NCBI RefSeq assembly: GCF_030704535.1
Contig: NC_081812.1
Location: forward strand, 18,547,501-18,611,500
Direction of reading: 5' to 3'
Length of the DNA: 64,000 nucleotides
DNA from: Vitis vinifera
Taxonomy: Eukaryota; Streptophyta; Magnoliopsida; Vitales; Vitaceae
The translations under genes and the position numbers were made by a program. This document shows, piece by piece, positions 47,239 through 59,300 of this stretch; the stretch's first letter is position 1; every line of letters begins with the position of its first letter. Under the pieces are notes generated by a model. It searched no databases. It had not been told where the DNA came from and saw only the letters and a list, made by a program, of their open reading frames with translations.

Positions 47239-50200
47239 GGTGGGCATGCTTTGACGAAAAATATCAAATACTATATAGGAACATATTTATAATATAATAT
47301 GTACTGTGGGATGGGTGGGAGCAGAAGGAAGATGGTAAGTTGAACGCTCTTCAACAAATATACAATGGTCAGAGAGAGTGTATGGAGGTTGGAGGTTGGT
47401 ATTCCAAAGCATAATCGTACTCCAAACTTCAACTCCCAACTCCAATTCCAATCTTTTGTATTGCTGACATGTGCATGATGATAAGTGCGTTCAGGTCGAA
47501 TGCATTCCAATTCCAAATCCATTTCAGAGGAGTCGCTATCCTAAATACCGTACTTGGAATTGAGAGTATAAACTGTATAACCATCACTTCCAGATAATGT
47601 TTTCGAATTTGTTCCCAGATGTTCTTCTTTCTTCCTTTCTACAAGCTTCCAGAGCTCTGTCTGGGCATACTTGATTTGATCCCAAAGCCTGAATTCTAAA
47701 ATATAAAAAGGCATACTAGATTATTTTATTCGGCAATAAGCTTCTGGTTCTCAATGTTCAGGGTTGAGAGTGGATTCTTCACCATACCCAATGAATTCTG
47801 ATAGAATAGGGATAAACCTGCTATGATATAGAATTTGTTGATGGTCAGCGTTTTTCTGGTGTCAGGGTGGAGCTTTTCATCAAGAGAGGCTATAATAAGA
47901 ATCATTTTCAGGGAGGAAGGGAAGAGCGCATGCGAGTTGACACAAGAATCAAAGTAGAAAACAAATACGACTCATTTTGGGTCTAACAGTGTTTTTGAAA
48001 AAGAAGCTTTTTTTTTTACAACAATTCTCAATTATTTTTGGGACCAAAATTTCATTCCAAAATTCATATATTAAAAATAGTTTTCCTTTCAAAATGATAT
48101 TTTCGTATTTGATTATATTTTAAAAACAAGTGAAATGAGTTTATAGTGGTATATAAAAATAATTTATTAAATTTAAATATATTTTTCAATTTTTTTTTCT
48201 TTCAACTTTTCCTCTTTATTTTTTTTCCTTCATAATTTATGAGAAACCATGGTTTAAAAATATTATACAGTTCGGTATAATACAAAAATTCTCAAAATAT
48301 TCTTCATATTTTTTATAATATTTTATAAAAAACAACTAAAAACACATCAAATTTATTCCAAAAAGTAACTTGTTTTCAAAACAAAATTTCAAAAAAAGTT
48401 TTTGTACTATAACTTGGTCAAATGAATTTTTTAAGTTAAAACACTGTTTTTCATTTTTTTTTTTTAAAAAAAAACTTGTATTTAAATACAATCTTGCAAA
48501 CAGGCATTTAATTCTAAAAAAGGCTCATGATCTAAATTTCAAATGGAAGAACATTTTTTACTCCCATCCACCTAAACCATAAACCAAGTCAGCAGAGGTA
48601 GACCTACCTACCTCAACGGATCAGAAGATACAGCACTTTGTTCAAATAAATAATTTAGCAACAGCACCCACCTCCAACCTTTCCAAAATTAGGTTTCCAA
48701 TGAGCCCCTTGAAAAATGAAGAAGAGAATAATAAATAACTTCAGGTGTACCCATTTTAACCACCAGTTAAGCACAGAACAATGCAAAAATAATAGGAAAT
48801 ATAAAGATCATGGAAACTAGTCAATGCCTTAGAAAGAATCATCAATACAATATATATATATCATTTATTTAGAACAAGCAGGTGGATAGTACAATGCTCA
48901 TGTAATATGTAAACAGTAAGGACTAATTGATTTTCTACCCACAAGGAATGTTATCGTTTTAATCTTTTAAACCCTCCAGCAACAAGTAGAAAAAATCACT
49001 AGGGTGAATAGAGATGCCCGGATGGATGAATGGAAAATTAGGAAATATAAATGGAGCCTAGATGCATCTGTAGGAGCTAGAGAGATACCACCAATTGAGG
49101 GTAAATTGGGGATTGTTGAGGATGGTTTCAGTCAATAGAATAGAGACTAATGAATATGCTGACAAAAGGGGTCATTTCATTAAAGTTGAAAATGCTCAAA
49201 GGGTGAGAGGGAAGGGAAAAAGAAGAAGACCAAAAATTGAAAAATAAAGCTAGGTGGAAGAATTAATTAATTCATACTAAAAGTAATGAGTCCTAGCTGT
49301 CTAAGAACTTGAACCCAATGGGTACCACTAGAATCAATAATAGACATACCTGTCACTTTCTTAATCCTCCAAGGCTCCTGACAACCAAACTCATTTAGCC
49401 TGAAGGAGAACCAAAAACACCTATACTAATTTATAATGGTAAATTATTGTATTGGATGAAACAAGCTAAGGAAAGTATAAATCAAATTTTAAGATCCTAG
49501 TTGTACAACTCAACCTTTAATCAGAATATAAGCACAGTGGCATTCATGCAAAACTAGATTAGATGCTGTGATCTTCAAAATCAGATAATTTATGCCTGCC
49601 ATCTCAAAGAGCACCACATGACAATTCTAGCTGGAAAAGATGACATTTCAATTTATATATTTTGTAGAGGAAATTATATGATCCAGAAATATCAATTTTC
49701 CAAGATAACCGCATCTAACTCTATTTCAGCAGGCAGTAATTGGTACATTTTGATTCAAGGCACTCCAAACATCCAACACTGACTGAGTTGAGCATTCATG
49801 TCCTTCACAACTTTGCTATAGCCCAAAAGGTAAGTGCCATATTATAAAAGCTCATGTAGTATCCACTTGTAAGCTCCATTACTTTATCCTTGGCTTGAAA
49901 TCAGTGATAGACAAGAGGTGAAATTATATAATTCCTGAACTGTACTCCAAAAACATAAAGTTCAGCATCCTTTGCAGTCAATAAGGGATTCTACTATAGT
50001 CTATGATTGATTATCATATGAATATTTTTTATTTTTTTTTTGATAGATGATTATCATATGAATATTTTTGAAAACCTTCTTTACAAAATCTTGCCAAACT
50101 GTAAATGATTCAGAGCAAAAAAGGCAAATATTAGATACTATTTCTCCAGACCCTCTGAATGGCCCACCCACCTCACCTTGATGCAGAATAGCATGCCTGA

Positions 50201-50739
50201 AAGTTGAGGCACAATTCTAGAATTGTTACAGCGGAGGCTGGGGGGGGGGGGTGGTGGTGCGTAAATTGGCTCAGCTAACCCTACAATCATTCTTAAAAAG
50301 ATGGTTTGACATAAGCTAAAAGACAAACAGATACTAATCCTAGAATGAATCGTGTTAGAATGAACGAATTAAAAACCATAACTCCACCATGGGTTACTCA
50401 ATTCACACAATTGTGTCAATTAAGTGTACCATTATATTTTGATTAACTCAACATAACTCCACCATGGGTTACTCAATTCACACATTTGTGTCAATTAAGT
50501 GTATCATTATATTTTAATTAACTCAGCATCCTGCTCCATGCAGCCGCCATGATGATACATTACTGGTTATTCCAATGATCATACTCCAAATTACTTAACT
50601 AAACTTAAAGGATAAATTTTCCAAATGCAAAAGCATAAATCTTCCCATTACTATCCATCCTTTAAGTTCAGTTAAGCAATTTGAGGTATAGTCATTGGAC
50701 ATTTATACGTAAACCATAAATCTTCCAAGTTCCAAAATG
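47239..50739. other. Intergenic DNA between the acidic-protein gene and the LINE
   Basis: No gene is recognised. 47990-48500 is AT-rich with GTTTTCAAAA-type phrases. A 10-13 base G run lies at 50240-50252. A short duplication of GATTATCATATGAATATTTTT occurs at 50009 and 50044. A 75-bp tandem duplication lies at 50378-50527. The open frames at 48370-48582 and 50138-50326 have no domain. Confidence 0.4.
50378..50527. repeat. 75-bp tandem duplication
   Basis: Two adjacent units begin ATAACTCCACCATGGG at 50378 and 50453. They differ at about four positions (for example CACACAATTG against CACACATTTG). They are recent enough to be almost identical. No coding role is seen. Confidence 0.9.
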
Positions 50740-52786
50740 CCTTTGTTAAGGAAGACAAATCCTAGATGCAGCCTTATAACCAATGAGGCTATAGATTTTA
50801 TGCAGAAAAGTGGTTCTAGTGGTGTTATTTATAGATTTGACATTGAAAAGGCGTAGGACCATGCCAACATGACATTTTTGCTAGGTATCTTAGATAAGAT
50901 GGGTTTCGGCGAAAAATGGATTGGATGAATCAAGTGCTGTTTTTACAAAGCGAAATTTTCAGTGCCTGAATGGGACCCTGTCCAGTTTCTTTTTTTTTGA
51001 ACTCTAGAGGGTTAAGACAAGGGGACCCTCTTTTGTCATACCTTTCTGTGTTGGCCATGGAAGTTTTGAGCAGTCTATTGGAGAGGACCAAGGAGGGTGG
51101 TTACTCATTGGGAGTTAGGGTGAAGGGAATGGCGGTGAGTGTGTGGAGGTGTCCCACCAAAACATTGGTTTTTTTGTGAAGATTCTGAAGATCATATGGT
51201 TCACTTATGTTGGCTGCTTGTGAGATTTAAAGCAATTTTGGGGCTGAAAATAAACTTAAAAAAAAAAAATGAATTGATCCCAACAGGGGGTTGACTAATG
51301 TGGAGGAATTGGCAATGCAGTTGGTTTGTAGAGAGGGAAAGCTTCCTTCTTCTTACCTAGGTCTGCCATTGGGTGCCCCTTTCAGATCAATATCGGTATG
51401 GGATAGGGTGAAAGAGAGATTTCGTAAAAGAGACAATACATCTTTAAAGGGGAGAGACTCATGTTGATTCAAAGCACATTATCCAGCATGCCTATTTACG
51501 ACATGTTTTTATTTGCCATTCCCATAAAGGTAAGGTTAAGACTATAGAAGCTACAAAGAGATTTCCTCAATTAAGGTGGCATTTTGGAGAGAAAGTCTCA
51601 TCTTGTAAGATGGGATATTGTGTGCATGAATAGGAGTAAGGGGGGTTGGGCATTAGAAGTCTTTCATCTCTTAATTTCTGGGTAAGTGAAGTTAGAGATT
51701 TGCATACTAAAAGGAAGTTTTTTGGAAACAGGTCATAGAGGAGAAGTATGAAAAGGAAGAAAGGGGATGTAAGTCCTGCATAGTGAGAGATTAGAGAAGG
51801 ATATGGGGTTGGAGTTTGAAAAGCTCTCAAGAAGGAGTGGTACCTCCTTAATGGTGAGGTTGCTTTCGAAGTGGATAATGGTAGAAAGGTGAAGTTTTAG
51901 GACATTTGTTGCGAGTAGGAACCCTTGAGGGTGTCTTTTCCTCCCTTGTATGCTTTAACTTCTCTTAAAAATGTTTAGGTAGCGGATATATGAGATGAGC
52001 CAAGGATGAGGGGTTATTGGAATCTGTGTTTTTGTACACTTAAACAATTAGGAACTAAGAGCTCCTAAGTTTTTCTCTCAATCAGAAAATTTGGAAGGAA
52101 TAAAAGAATAGTGTTGTTTTAGTGAAATCCTTGTACTCTCTCTTGGAATCGAAGAGGTTAATCCCTTTCCTATCAGGGGTTATTTGGAATTTTTGGGTCT
52201 TGAATAAAGTGAGCCTTTTCTCTTGGAATCTAGTTAAGGAAAAGTCTTAACATTGGATCAACTTAAAAAAGGACGACAATCATTGGAGAACATATACTAG
52301 TGTAAAATTGGAGGGAATCAATCAATCACATTCTTTTTCATTACATCATATCAAGGGTTCTAAGATAATTGTTGCTCTCCTGGTTTGGTGTGACTTGGGT
52401 GCTTCCCTCCACAATCAAAGAAACTCTCTTAAGTTGACATGACCCTTTGTAGGGAGAAAAATGAAAGAAGGTTTGGCAAGTGACGCCTCTTTGCATTTTT
52501 TGGACTTAGTGGAAGGAGAGAAACCGTACAACATTTGGAAATGATGAACAGTCCGAGAATACATTGAAATGGTTATTCCTACGTAATCTCTTAACTTGAG
52601 TTGGGATGTATATAATATAAGACTCAATGCTTGTAATTGATTTTGTAGATGGGTTAGGATCATGTTATGGAAGAGAGTGGGTTTTTATTTCTCTCTTTTG
52701 TGGATTTGCCACTTAGTGCCCATTATATACAACCCATGTACTTTGATGTGCATTTTTCCTTATCAAGAAAAAAGGGAAAAAAAGCA
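50740..52786 (+). mobile_element. 5'-truncated, decayed LINE (L1-type non-LTR retrotransposon)
   Basis: Fragments of L1-type reverse transcriptase are readable in plus orientation: GFGEKWIG near 50900 and SRGLRQGDPLLSYL..MEVLSSLL at 51000-51085. These are the RT motifs around the catalytic domain, with frame breaks. Later text resembles the 3' portion with RVKERFRKR..GRDS (51410-51460). The 3' end carries CCCATGTACTTTGATGTGC followed by an A-rich tail near 52766-52786. The upstream part of RT, the endonuclease and ORF1 are absent, as usual for 5'-truncated copies. The left boundary is approximate and no target duplication was found. Confidence 0.75.
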
Positions 52787-53998
52787 TCCAATGTGCATGT
52801 GGTGTTTTTCCTGTGCTCAATATTTTCACCCAAGTGGAGCTAAAATTATATTGCCACATGGTAGAACACAAAATGCTTTATAAAGCTATGACCCACAATA
52901 CTTTCCCCCAAACACTAAGGCAGGCCAGATAGCTGCAATCCTCCCAGGTTTCTAGCAACCAAACTCATCTAGCCTATAGATTCAAAACCTACAAATGACC
53001 TACAACACAGGTGACAAATGGCCAATCAAATTCTGTAACATTATAAATTTATGCTCAGTAAGGCAAAGACAATAACTCAGTGATAAGGATCACATATCCA
53101 AAAACTGTCTCAACAAGAAAGCCAGCATCGCGTTGTTACTTTAGATACACCCTTACAAGCTCTGGATTGATTCAAGATTTTATTTTCATTTTTCATTGAA
53201 AGGACCCAAGCATTCACAAAGGGGAAAAAAAGGAACAATCCTCAACATGTAATCCCACTGCTTGAGGATGGCTACATGAATATTATTCAACATTCATTTT
53301 TATTGTCACATCCTCCACTTCAGGGGGAAAAAGATTATTATCAAAGAACTAGTAGTGTCCCCCTGTTAATGGCCATCCAATCCTCATAAAAAGTTATTTT
53401 ACTAGTCCAACAGTCCAAGAAAAATTCTAGATACGGATATCAAAGACATACTAATTCATACACTTAAAAGAAAATGAGACATATAACTTGATACAAACTA
53501 GACAAGAACATAAACAAAACAAACCCTCTGTTCTGTGAAGAGATGATTCCCAAAAACATCAAGAACAAAAAATGAAAAGATGACAACCCTAACTCTGACA
53601 CAGATCAGGCAACTCATGTAATTTCAGTTAAGTTTCAGACATTCAATTTTTGTTAGATTCAATCCATAATTAAGCATTTTGCTACATCCAGCCTCAATTG
53701 CAACACATCAAAACTCAAAACGAAACCTGTTTCCAAAAAGCATCCAAGTAACACAAGACATTCAAAGCGAACTGGGAAAACATTTGGCTTGCCATATATA
53801 TATATATATAGAGAGAGAGAGATACGTATACATGATAAAAAAATTTACACGTATATTCATCTCTAAATATAAAGATGCATGCCTTCGTGATACCCAATCC
53901 CAGCACAGAATACACATAGTTTCATCAAGAAATGAAAACATGTATAGAAATTCAACTATGACCCAAAATTTCATTACAATCTTTAAGAACCATTACCA
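52787..53998. other. Intergenic DNA and 3' UTR of the Yip1-family gene
   Basis: No gene is recognised. A (TA)n(GA)n microsatellite lies at 53793-53822. The last few hundred bases next to 53999 probably form the 3' UTR of the minus-strand Yip1 gene. The frame 53679-54002 covers this UTR and has no domain. Confidence 0.45.
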
Positions 53999-54742
53999 TT
54001 AGAATATGACAAGCATTGCGAACAACGTGTATATCAAAAAACAGGCGTACGCTATCAATCCTCCATGCTCCTCGCAATCAGGACAAGACTGGACAAGAAG
54101 GCTTGTACAAACGCGAGTCGACCACAGCACAAAAAACCCCGCCATGACGAAACTCACCACCCCGCCGGCCGGAAGGCACAGGGACACCGCCGAGAATACG
54201 GCTACAGGCAATATGCAGTACCCAACAATGCTTGTACACCGATGAAGATCCAAATTTCCGGTCCGACCCGCCAACATGTTGAAGACAACGTACAAAAACA
54301 TGGAAGAAACCACGATCCAACCCAGTATTACGCCGAATTGGATCTTCCCGGCGAGTAATTGGAATAGAGAAAAGGCCACGTAGTAGAGAACAGGGCCGGA
54401 TAGATCCGAGTCTGTGTGGGGATGGGCGTTGACACGGACCGGGTTCAGGATGGAAAGGGTCTTCCTCCGGATTTGGTCTGGGTGGATCCCGAGTTCATCA
54501 AGTAAGGGTTCTTCGGCCTCGAAGGTGGTGGCGCCGCCGATGGGACCGCCGTACAGGGTGGCGGGGGAGGGAGATGCTGTGGTGACGGACCCGATATCGA
54601 AGGACATGAAGGGAATGCTAGGGTTTGTGGCACGAGATGGCTGGAACGGCGCCGAAGGGACTCGCCGTTTCTGGATGCTGACGACTGATGGGTTTCCGCC
54701 GGAGGGAAAGACCACCGGCGGGACTGCAAATTCCTTAGTCAT
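53999..54742 (-). CDS. Yip1-family integral membrane protein (YIPF5-like, At2g36300-like)
   Basis: Yip1 proteins are ER/Golgi membrane proteins that interact with Rab GTPases and help vesicle formation at early secretory membranes. This intronless gene encodes 247 residues from the first true ATG at 54742; the frame extends upstream without ATG. The N-terminal 110 residues are cytosolic, Pro/Ser-rich, with FPSGGNPS and the conserved EEPLLDELGIHPDQI segment. The Yip1 domain follows, with DLSGP at 113-117, about five membrane helices (116-131, 136-157, 171-190, 195-212, 228-246), NMLAGR at 155-160 and GYCILP at 174-179, all usual for the family. The protein ends LIAYACFLIYTLFAMLVIF. It is divergent to, and 1.57 kb from, the RCE1 gene. 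Confidence 0.92.
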   Translation of the reverse strand: MTKEFAVPPVVFPSGGNPSVVSIQKRRVPSAPFQPSRATNPSIPFMSFDIGSVTTASPSPATLYGGPIGGATTFEAEEPLLDELGIHPDQIRRKTLSILNPVRVNAHPHTDSDLSGPVLYYVAFSLFQLLAGKIQFGVILGWIVVSSMFLYVVFNMLAGRTGNLDLHRCTSIVGYCILPVAVFSAVSLCLPAGGVVSFVMAGFFVLWSTRVCTSLLVQSCPDCEEHGGLIAYACFLIYTLFAMLVIF

Positions 54743-56307
54743 AGAATTCAACCTACGGAAAACTAGGGTTTCAGAAATCTTGGAGGATATTCTTGGAGCT
54801 ATCAACCAAGAAATTTAAAAAGTTGTTTCTTCGGAGGGCGGTTAAGGGTATAATTGATATTTCATATGGCTTTCATGGTATAGTTTTCGCATCGCTTGAA
54901 TTTTAAGAACTAATTATTGGCTGGATGACATTCCTGGATGTGTGAAATTACGATGCTACGCAGACCGCCTAACGAGACTGAAACTCACAACCGAGGATAC
55001 AACACCCGTTGGGTTTTTGCGAATTTGAGCTGCCCCTCAACTTAGCCCACAATATCTCATTAGGGTCCAAAAATAGCTCGGTTGGGCTGTATCGGATGTC
55101 GGCCCACGTTTATTCCTCGCTGTTGAGTTTGTGCTGGAGTTGCCAGGAGGGTTGGATAAGATTTTTGGTAAATAATAAATATCATTATTTCATCGCATTG
55201 TCTTATTAGGTTAAACTTGATTAAAAGAGTGTTTGATAATAATTTAAGAAAATATTTTTAATATTTTTAATATTTGAAAAGTATAAAATTTTAATATTAA
55301 AAACAAATAAATATATTTTCTAAAATTACCGTCAAACATATTTTAAGTTTCAAAACTTAATAAATTCAATTTATTTATTTTTATAATATTTATAATGAAT
55401 ATTATCCTATTATGTAACATTTATTTTATTTTTTAAATTTTCAAAAAAAATTATAAAAAAAATATTATATCATATACTTTTTTTATTGAAAAGATATATA
55501 AAATTATTTTTGTCTTTTTGTTATTATTTTGAATTTTTATTATATTTACTATTTAAAATTTCATATAAATATATAATATATATATAAACTTTAAATTATG
55601 TAATCTCATCAACTTAATCAACTCGAGCCTAATTAGATGAATCTGAACTTAATTCGAGTTTTAAAAAAATGAGTTTATATTGAATTTGAGTTGAATACAT
55701 TAAGTTAAATATTGAATTGAGTGGGTTAGATCGTTATTTTTTGTTTATTTAGATTATTATTCTCATTATCTCTCGAAAAAATGAATAACAAACTTTATTT
55801 GTGCAAATTATTATTTTAATTTTAATTATTTTTTGTGGTTCACAATTCACAATTTTTTTTATTGTCTCATATTTTATATGAAAAAATAATTTAAGGTTGT
55901 GTTTAGTTTCAAAATTTTTTATGTATAATTAAATTATCATTTATGATTTAAAATAAATAAAATGAGTTTAAAATAACAAATAAAAATAATTTATCGATTT
56001 TTAATTTATTTTTTATTTTGTTTGTTTATTTTATATATATATATATTTTTTTTTCTTATATTTTTACTCAGATTTTCCGAACTAGAAAAAGAAAAGGAAA
56101 ATCCGAATGTTCTTTTCTTAAAAGCCACGCCCAGTGGGGCTGAGATTGACTTAGGGGGCGGACAAAAAATTACCGCAGTAAAAATGGGAAGAGGAATTGT
56201 GAAGGAGAAAGGGCCCAAAATGCAGTAAACGGACTGGGCGTCTCCAGAGGAAGAGCAGGAAAGAGAGAGAGAAGGAAGAGTAGCGAGGAAACTTCTCAAC
56301 TCTGTAA
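54743..56307. other. Bidirectional intergenic region between Yip1 and RCE1 genes
   Basis: 54743-54840 is the Yip1 leader on the minus strand. It includes, on that strand, AAACCCTAG (54760-54769), a telo-box near the start. 55220-56060 is strongly AT-rich. The RCE1 leader begins near 56160-56240 and is purine-rich (AGAGAGAGAGAAGGAAG). No other gene is seen. Confidence 0.45.
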
Positions 56308-59300
56308 ATGGAAGAAGACGCAGGTGAAGGAAGCGTAACGAAATCAGTAGCAATGATGGCATGTACGGCCATGGCTTTGTTCTACGTCGCCATACTCTAC
56401 TCTCCCACTTGGGTCCTTCGTCTCCCTCCTCCCTCCTCCTTCAAGCAATTCATGATCCGTCGCTTCATTTGCGCCGCCATCTCTTCCCTCGTCTCCATGC
56501 TCCTCTCTGCTCTCATCCTCCTCCCTGTATGCTCTCTCTTTCTTTTATTATTTATTTATTTGATCTGCGAGTGAAATTGTTCAACGTTCCGATGTTTGAT
56601 TGAATGAACGTTGATGGCTCTGCTTGCAGCTTCTCTGCCAACATATTTACAGATGCCTATTGATACTTGAACTCTATTTAGAAGATTATTTTAGTGCTAT
56701 CAAATAATCAGATATTTGTTTATCATGCCCCTAATGGTTAGGTACTGAGTTTGATATTTTGTGTTTATGTTCTTCCATGTAGTGTGAATTAGAATTTTAT
56801 GCTGAAATTTGGGGGTTGAGTGGCCCATTCCTCTCAAGAGGCCATTATTTGGCTTTGAATAATTGCAGCAATTTGATTGAATATCTGTTCATGTATGGAC
56901 AACAATAGTGTAAAAGTGTTTGTGAGCTGATGTTAAATGTGTGGTAGATTGCTTTTTTTTTTTTTTGAGCTGGATTGTACTTATTTAAACATGATTTAAA
57001 CCATTGAGGGCCCATTCTGTCTAAAGCGGACAATATCTACATGGAAAATAGTGGATTGTTACAACTTGCTTTTTACATCTCACTTTGAAATTCAGATGCA
57101 TTAATTTCTCTAATATTTTGTTTGTTTCTCAACTTTCTAGTTTGAATGCATGGCCAACTGTTGTTTATGTTGACCTAGAGGATTTGATTACATGTTCTGG
57201 GAAGCTACCTTCTTTAGCCTTTAACTATTCAATTCCCTTGCCATGAATGATATAAGTATTGCTGTAGAGTTTTATACAAGAGCCAAATTTAATCATCATG
57301 ACACCCCCCACCTTCATTCTCCATTTCACTGGAGTCATAGTAATGTACACATCTCAACTTTGTTTAAGTTTCTTGCTAATCTGCCTGTGTTTTGTTTATA
57401 TTTATGGTTTACGTATAAATGTACTGGCATCTGTGTTAATAATTTCCATGGCAACAGCTTACCTTAATTTCATCATATCTGATAATGCTAGATGAGAAGC
57501 TGGGAGGTGTCACATTTGTTTGACGTTTATGGCATCCGAATAGACCATATTGTAAGAATTGTTATTTATTTCATCATCTTATGATCTGTTTCTGATGTGT
57601 ACTGAAAGTACCAGGGAGGAGCCAGTATCTTGCTTTTATAATTTGCAACTATATTCTGTTATGGTCTGCAGATTGCAAAGGATAGCTAAATTAGCATGCT
57701 GAAATGCAATTTTATTTGTGAAACAGTGGCAAGCAATGGTGTTTCCTCTTTCTTTGACTTCGCTAATGTACGCTGGATCTTTGCTTCTAAAGTCTCTCTT
57801 AATCGTGAGTTCTTGGAAGCAGTATAAGAATCAGGGCAGAGGCATAGCAATCAACCATGTAAAAAATGTCCCACAAAATATCCTTAATTGGGTTTTCTCA
57901 ACTGCTTCCAGTATCCTGGCTTGGCGTAACTATGTTGTGGTTAGTATCTTTACTATTTTTGTATAGCCATCATGGTTGTGAGCATATTTGTCTTTAAAAT
58001 TAAAAGGCTGACATCTTGTATGGGTAACAATTTAATGGGATTTACATGTTTATCTTTTTCTGGTGTCTAACTGCCCGTCAAAGTTACATTGTTTTGTTGA
58101 TCTTTTGAATCATTGCAAATATATTTTGGATTTACTGATTTAAGCCTTGAGCACTGGCAGAGGTCCAGAGCCTGGTACTTGTCATGCATGTTTTAAAACT
58201 AATCCATTTTCTTGTCTACGATTGCTTTGAATACATATTTGGCAGCAATCCGAAAGTTAGAACTTTCTCCTTTGAGAAATGAAAAAAGAAATAGTAGTAT
58301 AACAAATAATTAGCTTCCAAATAAAGAGGTTCACTTGCTCCAATTTTCATGATTTTACTACAAGCATTTTTTACTTTTCCTTCATAAAATTCTGAAATTT
58401 CTTATCAATTATAAGTATTTTTGAATTTTTTTATATAAATTTTTTGAAGAAATTCTTAGTGATAGTATTTTTAAATGAGATTATTATTTTTTAATAAAGG
58501 TACCAAATTTCTTAGGCCCAACTATAGGAGACAAATGGATGCATGATAAGATTTTGTGAAGGATAATGATAAATTCATTGAATATAAATATTACTAATCA
58601 ACATATAAGGTTTTCTATTTATTAGTGAAAAAAATTATTTTAAGCTTATTATTGATGAAGGTTGCCTCCTCACAAATAAATTTCTGGCTCCACATTTGGC
58701 CTTGAGGTTGTAGTGTTAGGGAGACAAAGTTGGTATCTAATAACAACTTGCCATAAAATTAGTAACTACCACTTTTTTCCATTGTTATTTTGTGTTGTAA
58801 TTGGTCATCTGCATTGATAGAAAGTTAGAGGTTTAATTTTACCTTAACTCTTATTGACTCCATTTGGATCTTGTAAAGGATAAAGAAAGAAACAAGAAGG
58901 AAAAAAACAAGTTATTCTAATGAAAATTTTATTTTCTCCACTCAAACCTAATTAACACATTTCAGCAGAGTATAAGAGTCAATGTGCAAATATTCAAATA
59001 ATTTGCATTATATTATATTTCATTCTTATGTCTTGTGTCAACCAAAGCAAAAAAACTTCAGTTTGCTTCTATTTATTTTTCCTTATATCTAAATAAAGGA
59101 ATTAGTTTAGGTTGTCTTTGGTTGCATATATTAATTCCCTTTTAGAGCATTATAGGCTGAAAGATGTAACAATTATCTTCCATTTTATCAATCCTTGACA
59201 GCATTTTATGGTGCAGGCACCATTCACAGAAGAATTGGTGTTTAGAGCATGTATGATACCTTTGCTTCTTTGTGGAGGATTCAAAACATACAGCGTCATA

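Noticed and set aside
54743-54805. N-terminal extension of the Yip1 protein
   Set aside because: The frame is open upstream of 54742 but starts with TTG, not ATG. The family N-terminus begins MTKEF.
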